This document shows positions 1 to 5,422 of a stretch of 5,422 nt of DNA, piece after piece. A model generated the notes under the pieces. That model had not been told where the DNA came from and did not search any database. It saw only the letters and a list, made by a program, of their open reading frames with translations. Origin of the DNA: Methanobacterium sp. (lineage in GTDB: Archaea > Methanobacteriota > Methanobacteria > Methanobacteriales > Methanobacteriaceae); contig JACWMK010000096.1 of NCBI GenBank assembly GCA_015661405.1, forward strand, positions 1 to 5,422. Direction: 5' to 3'. Each line of letters opens with the position of its first letter. The stretch's first letter is position 1. Made by a program: the position numbers and the translations under genes.

Positions 1-720
1 CCCATTGAAGATAGAATCTAATTTTAAAGAATCTTTATAACCTTCCTTTAAATAATCCCGTGCTTTTTCTCCAGTATTAAACAGAAGATCAATAACAGAT
101 AAGTAAGGTATAAAATCTCCTCCAATTTGGGGATAAACTGGATGAATAAATTCATACCAATACAACTTTATATTATTATTTTTGAATTTAACCGGTTCAA
201 TATAATCCTTTGCAGCCGGACCACCTATACTCTCATCAATATTCAAACTATTTAAAATATCTAATATTCTATCTGTCTTTTTACCTTCAATATCCTTAAT
301 ATCAGAAGATTTCATAAATTTTGGTTTATCTAACATTAAAAGTTCTGAAAGTATTTTAATTACATGTATATTTAGATCACATAAATAATCCCAATCAGTA
401 TTATAAATCTGAGATATTTCCTTACTATAATTATCAAAATAGGGTGCTTTATTGTATGCGTGGTATATAGAATTCCAATGTTTTTTAGTCCAATTAATTG
501 AATTATTTATTTTTGCTTCGTTAACATTTTGACCAAATTTTTTAAGGATTGGAACTGTAAGCCAAATCGGATCATTTTGAAGTTTAATCTTATTCCTTTG
601 CTGCCAGGACTTCTGCACAAACTGAACATCATCATAAAAAATAAAAACATCCGTAATATCAATCATTCCGAAAACACCTATCCAAGGTAAATATGATGGC
701 TGTAACAATACTGACTTCAT
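1..720 (-). CDS. wbqC: WbqC family protein (3' end beyond window edge)
   Basis: The frame is open from an ATG at 720 to the left edge with no stop, giving 240 visible residues. The family is usually about 230-240 residues, so only a few C-terminal residues are probably missing. Visible WbqC hallmarks are the N-terminal LQPSYLPWIG motif (residues 6-15), DDVQF (30-34), SWQQRNKIK (38-46) and, near the end, DLLFNTG (211-217). The start is supported by GGTGAT four bases upstream and by the family's usual N-terminus, in which the QPxYLPW motif lies within ten residues of Met1. WbqC proteins are soluble, have no signal peptide or membrane segment here, and occur in O-antigen, capsule and sugar-modification clusters. 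I know of no firmly established reaction for them. The context suggests a role in making or modifying the same nonulosonate-containing glycan. It is last in the set, 159 bp after the fusion gene. Family assignment is strong; function is unknown. Confidence 0.9.
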   Translation of the reverse strand, partial: MKSVLLQPSYLPWIGVFGMIDITDVFIFYDDVQFVQKSWQQRNKIKLQNDPIWLTVPILKKFGQNVNEAKINNSINWTKKHWNSIYHAYNKAPYFDNYSKEISQIYNTDWDYLCDLNIHVIKILSELLMLDKPKFMKSSDIKDIEGKKTDRILDILNSLNIDESIGGPAAKDYIEPVKFKNNNIKLYWYEFIHPVYPQIGGDFIPYLSVIDLLFNTGEKARDYLKEGYKDSLKLDSIFNG

Positions 721-724
721 ATTA

Positions 725-730
725 ATCACC
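725..730 (-). promoter_or_regulatory. Ribosome-binding site of wbqC
   Basis: GGTGAT on the minus strand lies four bases upstream of the ATG at 720. It is complementary to the conserved ATCACC near the 3' end of 16S rRNA. GGTGA-type sites are common in methanogenic archaea, and this one both fixes the wbqC start and hints at the host lineage. Confidence 0.65.
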
Positions 731-740
731 ATACTATTTT

Positions 741-758
741 TAAATAAATTTTTATTTA
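741..758. repeat. AT-only palindrome upstream of wbqC
   Basis: An 8-bp arm (TAAATAAA, 741-748) is followed by a two-base centre and its exact reverse complement (TTTATTTA, 751-758). It ends 20 bp before the wbqC ATG. The position would suit an operator or a core promoter element, since the sequence is also TATA-like. Such AT-only palindromes arise easily by chance in DNA of this composition, so the structure is certain but its function is not. Confidence 0.4.
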
Positions 759-879
759 TTATTTTCAATTTAATCTGATGATTTAGTGCTATTACTCTCT
801 CATTGGTACATTAAAAGATTTCTTATAAAGAATAAGGTTTTGTATAAGATTAAATTTTATTATGATTCTTAAATTTTAT

Positions 880-3258
880 TTAAACACGTGATTCCTTAAA
901 AATATAGACTGTGAATTCAAATAAATTGTAATTATGTTTTATAACAAAAGATTTAGATAAATTTTTATTGATAAAAGGAATTATATCATCTAATCGGCAA
1001 TAATATAATCCCTTTTCTTCCCAATCAACATATTCCGTTAAAAAATTTACTGAAATTCCATTTTTGCAAAGAGACCATAAGATTGATAATGTTTCTTTTA
1101 CCCAATTTTTGTGGATGGATTCTGGCTTATCGTCCCATATGCCATTAAAAACTCCGGAAATAATAATGAAATCAAAAAAATTAACGAAATTAGATAGATC
1201 ATCACTATTCAAATCTACTATATCAAATTTCCCATGAGGGTGTCTTATCTTAGCAATTTTTATCATCTTATCTGAGATATCCCAACCGTAATAATCACAA
1301 TTAATATTGTTTTGCTCTAGGAAATCCATCAATAATGCATTTCCACAACCAAAATCCAATACCTTTTTATTTTTCAAATCAGCTATTTCGGTTAAGATTT
1401 CGAATCTTAAATTAAATTTTTTCATATCTGAACCATGTACAGCTTCAGGAGAATTAATGTCATATTTCAATAAGTGATTTTCATATTCATTTTTAACATT
1501 TAGTATATGATTCTGCAATTCTACATTTTTAATACTCTCTGAAAGCCCTGAAATTATCTCATCTCTTCCATCTGCAACTTCCATTTTCTTAAAATATCTA
1601 ACGATTTCATTTCGTTTTTCTATCGGAGATATATCATTTAAATAATGATTTAAATTTTTAATGTCAGATTTGTTAAAAAAGAACTCATAATTTAAGGAAT
1701 TATAGTATTGTTCTTGCAGAGAATTTTGGCATATTAAAATTATAGGAGTTCCTACTAAAATTGCTTCAAACATTGACATTCCGGGAGAAGTTATAACAAT
1801 ATCAGCATTATACATTAATTCTGCGATATTTTTAGGTTCATGATGAATATTCAAGTTCTTCCCTATGTATTTACTCGAAAGTTCATCCAGAATCGAAGGT
1901 TTAAATTTAGGTCCTATAACCACATCTAAAGTTATTTCATCATTTTCATTTAATTTCTTTAAAACCTGTGATGTAAGATTAGAAGGATCACTGCCCCCGA
2001 AGATTATCAATATATTTTCAATTTTATGTCTTAATTCTTTATACATATTCTTAAATTTATTGAATTCATCCCTTAAAACCAGATATTTAGGACCGTAAAA
2101 ATACTCTGTGCCAATATTTTTATCAAAAAATGTACTATTTTTAAATTTACTTCTCACTACAGCATTAATTATAATATCAGCATATTTATCATTTTCCTGG
2201 TTTAAGTTATCCATGACAACTATTTTAATATTTAGATCTTTTTTTATCGTCTTTAGGATGTCTTCCTCAAAATCCAATCTTTCAATAATTATCATACATG
2301 CATTAATTTTTTTTAGAATATCTGCTATTTCTACATCATCATCAAAATTAATGACAATATACCCTTCATCTTCAATTTTTTTAATGATGGTTTCATCACT
2401 TCTCGTTAAAAAATATATTTGTACATCTAATTCTTTTTTTAATTCATCTGCTAATGTTAAAGATCTATATACATGTCCTAAACCCTTTTTTGAATTCCCG
2501 TCAGTAATAATGGCAAGTTTTGTATAATTAATAGGTTCTGGTGTTTTTTGTATAACTTCCTTATTAATGTCACTTATATTAGGATTATTTTTTAAAAAAT
2601 CAATTACTTCAATTGTTTTTAAATTATTTAACTCACCTAATTCCTCGCAGATAATATTCAATAATTTAAAATCATCATTAGTATCAACAGTGAGACGAAT
2701 ATTCTGATTTAAAAGATCAGATTTAAATTTCAATATTTTAAAGTCCTTTGGATGAGATCTAATGTAAAGAGTCACATGTTCCCTTTCAGATCTAGTGGTA
2801 GCATTTTCATCTATAAAATTTAAAATATTTGTATTGATAATTTCAGTACCTACACCCAATGGAATGTCATCACAATAAGTATAATCAGATTCAGTTTTCA
2901 AATGAGTTTCAATTAACTCATCCATCAATTCCACATCTGTAAGAGGATTATCAGAAGTAACTCTCACAACTACGTCAGCGTCAAACGATTCAGCAGCCTC
3001 AACATATCTTTTAAGAACGTCTTCTTCACTTCCATGATAGCATCCTACATCCATATCATTAGATAAAACTTCAATAACATCATCATCACTTTTAGTAGTT
3101 GTCGCTATGACAATATCATCAAGCTGTTTTGAATTTTTAAGTCTACTTACAATAATACCAAGTATAGGTTTTCTTCCTATTCTCTTCATTACCTTACCCG
3201 GCAATCTAGTAGAACCAAAACGAGCTTGTATAATAGCAACAACCCTTTTATTTAACAT
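880..3258 (-). CDS. SpsF-type cytidylyltransferase / SpsG-PseG-type hydrolase / SAM methyltransferase fusion
   Basis: This 792-residue soluble protein has three enzyme domains. Residues 1 to about 240 are an SpsF/PseF-type CMP-sugar cytidylyltransferase: nucleotide loop IIQARFGSTRLPGK (9-22), RVTSDNP (99-105), EREHVT (158-163) and RLTVDTNDD (188-196). Residues from about 247 to 570 are an SpsG/PseG GT-B domain: GLGHVYR (259-265), whose His262 matches the PseG catalytic histidine, FGGSDPSN (420-427) and SPGMSMFEA (491-499). Residues from about 580 are a class I methyltransferase: VLDFGCGN (633-640) and acidic Asp660 in YGWDIS. By homology it would cleave a UDP-sugar, activate the nonulosonate made by the neighbouring NeuB homologue as its CMP form, and methylate an unknown acceptor. 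I prefer the ATG at 3258 because GGAAG lies five bases upstream and the family starts just before KVVAIIQAR. An ATG at 3270 would add four residues but has no ribosome-binding site. The frame is unbroken, so this is a genuine fusion. The methyltransferase substrate is unknown. Confidence 0.93.
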   Translation of the reverse strand: MLNKRVVAIIQARFGSTRLPGKVMKRIGRKPILGIIVSRLKNSKQLDDIVIATTTKSDDDVIEVLSNDMDVGCYHGSEEDVLKRYVEAAESFDADVVVRVTSDNPLTDVELMDELIETHLKTESDYTYCDDIPLGVGTEIINTNILNFIDENATTRSEREHVTLYIRSHPKDFKILKFKSDLLNQNIRLTVDTNDDFKLLNIICEELGELNNLKTIEVIDFLKNNPNISDINKEVIQKTPEPINYTKLAIITDGNSKKGLGHVYRSLTLADELKKELDVQIYFLTRSDETIIKKIEDEGYIVINFDDDVEIADILKKINACMIIIERLDFEEDILKTIKKDLNIKIVVMDNLNQENDKYADIIINAVVRSKFKNSTFFDKNIGTEYFYGPKYLVLRDEFNKFKNMYKELRHKIENILIIFGGSDPSNLTSQVLKKLNENDEITLDVVIGPKFKPSILDELSSKYIGKNLNIHHEPKNIAELMYNADIVITSPGMSMFEAILVGTPIILICQNSLQEQYYNSLNYEFFFNKSDIKNLNHYLNDISPIEKRNEIVRYFKKMEVADGRDEIISGLSESIKNVELQNHILNVKNEYENHLLKYDINSPEAVHGSDMKKFNLRFEILTEIADLKNKKVLDFGCGNALLMDFLEQNNINCDYYGWDISDKMIKIAKIRHPHGKFDIVDLNSDDLSNFVNFFDFIIISGVFNGIWDDKPESIHKNWVKETLSILWSLCKNGISVNFLTEYVDWEEKGLYYCRLDDIIPFINKNLSKSFVIKHNYNLFEFTVYIFKESRV

Positions 3259-4259
3259 ATCATCTTCCATGATATCGTTTGATTTTTTTGGATATCAGTA
3301 TTGGCAATTTTACCAACTATTAAATCTATAAATTTCGGTTCTATACCAAACCCTGGTCTCACTATTTTTATTTTGTTCTCAGTTATTGGATCACCTTTAG
3401 GAATATTAATTTTCGCTGTGATACTTCTTCGACCTAATTCTTTGACTTGTTTTTCTTCTTCAGTTAAAGTTTTAATTCCATCCCCCATTGCAGATTCGGT
3501 TATTCTAATATTTTTAACCATTTCTTTAAACTCTTTAGGTTCAAGGGAGAGTTGATGGTCTGGTCCTGGGAGATTTTTGTTTATTGTGAAATGTTTTTCT
3601 ATAAGATCTGCGCCATTAGCCACAGCCAGAGGAGGTATTAATATGCCTTTAGTGTGGTCAGAAAATCCCACTGGAATTTTAAAAACTTGTTTTAAAGTTT
3701 GAATAAATTTGAGATTTGTATCTTGGTAATTTGTTGGATAATTAGATATACAGTGCATTAAGGCTACTTTTTTATTTCCAGCATCATATATTTTATTTAG
3801 TGATTCGTCTATTTCTCCGATTGTAGCTGTTCCAGTGGATAATATAATTGGTTTATGTTTATTTGAAATATACTCCAAAAGTGGTATATGTGTTAAATCC
3901 CCAGATGCAATTTTGTATACAGGCACACCCATTTCATCTAGAAAATTTACACTCTTTTCACCGAATACACTAGCAGTAAACATTATTTGCTTATCTTTAG
4001 CTAAATCAACTAGTTCAATCCATTCATCATTACTCAATTCTAAATTTTTAAAAAGATCAAAATACTCAGAATTCTCACTACAAAATTCTTCTGATTTGAA
4101 TATTTGAAATTTTACTGCATCGGCACCAGTTTTTGCTGCCATTTTCACTAATTCTTTAGCTTGAATAAATTTACCATCGTGATTAAGTCCTGCTTCAGCA
4201 ATAATGAAGGTTGGTTCACTAAAGCCAATTTTGGTATTACCTATAGTAACCTTTGTCAT
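3252..4259 (-). CDS. neuB: NeuB/SpsE-family nonulosonate (sialic-acid-like) synthase
   Basis: This complete 335-residue protein condenses phosphoenolpyruvate with a free six-carbon amino sugar to give a nine-carbon nonulosonic acid. Residues 1 to about 265 form the TIM-barrel synthase. IIAEAGLNHDGK (19-30) contains Glu22, KIASGD (116-121) contains Lys116, FSDHT (199-203) contains His202, and IEKHFT (220-225) contains His223. The two histidines correspond to the metal ligands of Neisseria NeuB. The C-terminal SAF (antifreeze-like) domain (about 275-335) has IVRPG (299-303), whose Arg301 reaches the partner subunit's active site in NeuB. Length and motifs are intact. The AEAGxNHDGK signature resembles NeuB, LegI and especially Bacillus SpsE rather than PseI. 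Asp121 stands where Neisseria NeuB has Glu. The start has AAGGGG seven bases upstream. It lies 23 bp after the aminotransferase-like gene and overlaps the fusion gene by seven bases. The exact sugar (Neu, Leg or Pse) cannot be fixed from sequence alone. Confidence 0.95.
   Translation of the reverse strand: MTKVTIGNTKIGFSEPTFIIAEAGLNHDGKFIQAKELVKMAAKTGADAVKFQIFKSEEFCSENSEYFDLFKNLELSNDEWIELVDLAKDKQIMFTASVFGEKSVNFLDEMGVPVYKIASGDLTHIPLLEYISNKHKPIILSTGTATIGEIDESLNKIYDAGNKKVALMHCISNYPTNYQDTNLKFIQTLKQVFKIPVGFSDHTKGILIPPLAVANGADLIEKHFTINKNLPGPDHQLSLEPKEFKEMVKNIRITESAMGDGIKTLTEEEKQVKELGRRSITAKINIPKGDPITENKIKIVRPGFGIEPKFIDLIVGKIANTDIQKNQTISWKMIC
3264..3268 (-). promoter_or_regulatory. Ribosome-binding site deciding the fusion-gene start
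   Basis: GGAAG on the minus strand lies five bases upstream of the ATG at 3258, inside the last codons of the neuB homologue. The alternative ATG at 3270 is preceded only by AT-rich sequence without a purine-rich site. With the seven-base overlap (3252-3258) this arrangement suggests translational coupling. Confidence 0.45.
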
Positions 4260-4266
4260 ATTTTAA

Positions 4267-4272
4267 CCCCTT
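4267..4272 (-). promoter_or_regulatory. Ribosome-binding site of the neuB homologue
   Basis: AAGGGG on the minus strand lies seven bases upstream of the ATG at 4259, within the 23-bp gap after the stop of the preceding gene. It is the only purine-rich stretch in that gap and supports the chosen start. Confidence 0.5.
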
Positions 4273-4282
4273 AAATAATTAA

Positions 4283-5422
4283 TCAAATATTTGTATTATT
4301 CAAAATATCACATATTCTAGACATATCATCCAATTCATATCTTTGATCTATAGGTATTGATAAAATTTTCTCACTTAATTCATGTTCATAATGATACATG
4401 CTTGGAGAAACATTTTTAACATCCCAATGCACTGGTGCATAAACCCCATTTTCAGCTAAAAGATTTTTGATTTTATTTCTTTTTTGTCTATTCTCAAAGA
4501 TTAATGGCAAGAAAAAAGGACTTTTTATTTCATCAAAATCAAACAAAAAATTTTCTAAATTAATATTTTCATAGAGAAATTTTAAATTACCCAATCTTTT
4601 TTCAATAATATTTGACATTAAACTATTTTTTAAGATATAAAGTGAAATATTAGAAATATTATGCAAATTAATTAATTGATCTTTTTTTTCCTCATAATTT
4701 TTGTAAAAAAATAGAAAATCTTTTTTTAATTCACTTAAATCTACTCTTAATCTAGAATTATTATTCAAATAATAATATTTCAGTAACATTGCTTCAAGCA
4801 TTTTTTCATAATCACTAGAATATGATTGGATAACTTCAAATTCAGGGTTATTATAATACACCACACCACCATCAGGAATTGGAAACATCTTCCTTAAGCT
4901 AGAAATAATATAAAAATTATCATGCTTTATCAAAAATCTATTTTTATTAAAAAAAGAATGACTAACGTCTAAAATTACTATATTCTCATTATCTAAAAAT
5001 TCATAAATTTCATTATTCGAAATGAATTCGGTTCCAAAGTAATCTACAATAAATATAATAGAATTTTTTATTTCTATACCACTTAAAATTTGTTTTAAAT
5101 GACTTTCATGACCATAAAATTCTACATTAAACTTTAACTCATGAAATGGTTGAATAATTGAATGACAAATATAAGCAGGCAAATATGATTTACGTTTATT
5201 ATCGTTAATATTTAATAATACAGCTTTTATTGCCTGCCGCCCATCACCCAAGAAAACGAAATTTTTATAACAATTTACTAGATCATTATATGCTGCATTA
5301 TTATTTATTTTAAACTCTAATTCAGGAAATTCGAAAAAACTTCCAATTTCTTTTCCCTTAAAATCAGAAATAATGAAAGTTTGTTCTCCAAAGACAATTT
5401 TATTATTTCCTTTTTTAATCTT
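4283..5422 (-). CDS. PLP-dependent DegT/DnrJ/EryC1/StrS-like aminotransferase (5' end beyond window edge)
   Basis: The frame is open from the right edge to a TGA at 4283, with 379 visible residues and the N-terminus missing. A TTG at 5251 could be taken as a start, but 57 further in-frame residues precede it and include KGKEIGSFFEFPE, an N-terminal feature I associate with this subgroup. Numbering from the edge: GDGRQAI (59-65) begins the aminotransferase core, ILDVSHSF (150-157) supplies Asp152 in the position that normally contacts the PLP pyridine, and SLRKMFPIPDGG (175-186) places Lys178 where PLP would be bound. PVHW (330-333) and LSIPIDQRY (354-362) close the C-terminal domain. Members of this branch occur in capsule and nonulosonate clusters, where an aminotransferase installs an amino group on a nucleotide-linked keto sugar. 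That role is inferred, because the branch is diverged from characterised DegT enzymes. It is the first visible gene of the apparent operon. Confidence 0.8.
   Translation of the reverse strand, partial: KIKKGNNKIVFGEQTFIISDFKGKEIGSFFEFPELEFKINNNAAYNDLVNCYKNFVFLGDGRQAIKAVLLNINDNKRKSYLPAYICHSIIQPFHELKFNVEFYGHESHLKQILSGIEIKNSIIFIVDYFGTEFISNNEIYEFLDNENIVILDVSHSFFNKNRFLIKHDNFYIISSLRKMFPIPDGGVVYYNNPEFEVIQSYSSDYEKMLEAMLLKYYYLNNNSRLRVDLSELKKDFLFFYKNYEEKKDQLINLHNISNISLYILKNSLMSNIIEKRLGNLKFLYENINLENFLFDFDEIKSPFFLPLIFENRQKRNKIKNLLAENGVYAPVHWDVKNVSPSMYHYEHELSEKILSIPIDQRYELDDMSRICDILNNTNI

Larger units (their letters stand above)
721..879 (-). promoter_or_regulatory. AT-rich spacer with possible wbqC promoter
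   Basis: This 159-bp gap separates the stop of the fusion gene from wbqC and has no credible reading frame. On the minus strand it holds a TATA-like TTTATAAG (822-829), about 100 bp before the wbqC ATG, and a second AT-only stretch inside the palindrome at 741-758. A short potential stem, CTTAT/ATAAG with a five-base loop (822-836), overlaps the first element and could equally be a weak hairpin after the upstream gene. The gap is much longer than the other junctions of the set (23 bp and an overlap), so a separate wbqC promoter is plausible but not demonstrated. Confidence 0.3.

Noticed and set aside
822..836. Short stem-loop as a terminator of the fusion gene
   Set aside because: The stem is only five A/T-rich pairs and is not followed by a clear T run on the minus strand, so it is not called as a terminator.
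850..880. Twelve-base direct repeat TTAAATTTTATT at 850-861 and 869-880
   Set aside because: It consists only of A and T in an AT-rich spacer touching the stop codon, so two copies by chance are unsurprising and no further copies were noticed.
1865..2527. Two plus-strand open frames of 77 and 139 codons opposite the fusion gene
   Set aside because: They lie entirely inside a strongly supported minus-strand enzyme, have low-complexity hydrophobic and Ser-rich translations typical of antisense of AT-rich genes, and match no family I recognise.
3268..3270. ATG at 3270 as the start of the fusion gene
   Set aside because: It lacks a ribosome-binding site and adds four residues ahead of the usual family N-terminus. 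The ATG at 3258 has GGAAG at good spacing. The upstream start is not strictly excluded.
3107..4107. Plus-strand open frames opposite the fusion start and the neuB homologue
   Set aside because: They are antisense shadows of conserved coding sequence, with no plausible ribosome-binding site or recognisable protein motif.
5249..5251. TTG at 5251 as the start of the aminotransferase-like gene
   Set aside because: The frame stays open for 57 more codons to the window edge and includes conserved-looking N-terminal sequence, so the gene is cut by the window and does not start here.
1..5422. CRISPR array, tRNA or rRNA genes, insertion sequence or att sites
   Set aside because: No regularly spaced repeats, cloverleaf-like GC-rich segments, transposase motifs or terminal inverted repeats were seen. 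Nearly all the sequence is accounted for by four enzyme genes.

Overview
The window is very AT-rich (roughly 30% GC by eye). All four genes read on the minus strand, in the order 5422 to 1. It is part of a surface-polysaccharide or glycoconjugate cluster built around a nonulosonic acid (the sialic, legionaminic or pseudaminic acid class of nine-carbon sugars). The ribosome-binding site of the last gene, GGTGAT, is complementary to the conserved 16S rRNA 3' end. Together with the low GC and AGA/AGG-rich arginine codons, this fits a low-GC methanogenic archaeon of the Methanobacteriales (Methanobrevibacter-like). A low-GC Firmicute cannot be excluded from this window alone.

Layout in transcription order: (1) 5422-4283, a 5'-truncated PLP-dependent sugar aminotransferase-like protein of the DegT/DnrJ/EryC1/StrS fold. 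(2) 4259-3252, a complete NeuB/SpsE-type nonulosonate synthase with a C-terminal SAF domain. (3) 3258-880, a large three-domain fusion of an SpsF/PseF-type cytidylyltransferase, an SpsG/PseG-type UDP-sugar hydrolase or GT-B domain, and a class I SAM methyltransferase. (4) After a 159-bp AT-only spacer, 720-1, a WbqC-family protein that is open to the window's left edge but contains nearly the whole family length. Genes 1 and 2 are 23 bp apart and genes 2 and 3 overlap, so they look like one operon. Gene 4 may be read through or may have its own promoter.

Proposed joint function (inference): a UDP-linked amino sugar, perhaps made with help from the aminotransferase, is released by the SpsG/PseG domain, condensed with phosphoenolpyruvate by the NeuB homologue, and activated with CTP by the SpsF domain. 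The methyltransferase domain may decorate the sugar. The set parallels the Bacillus subtilis spsE-spsF-spsG genes, with the last two fused to each other and to a methyltransferase. The most notable feature is this fusion, which joins the steps just before and just after the NeuB reaction in one polypeptide. No RNA genes, CRISPR arrays or mobile elements were seen.
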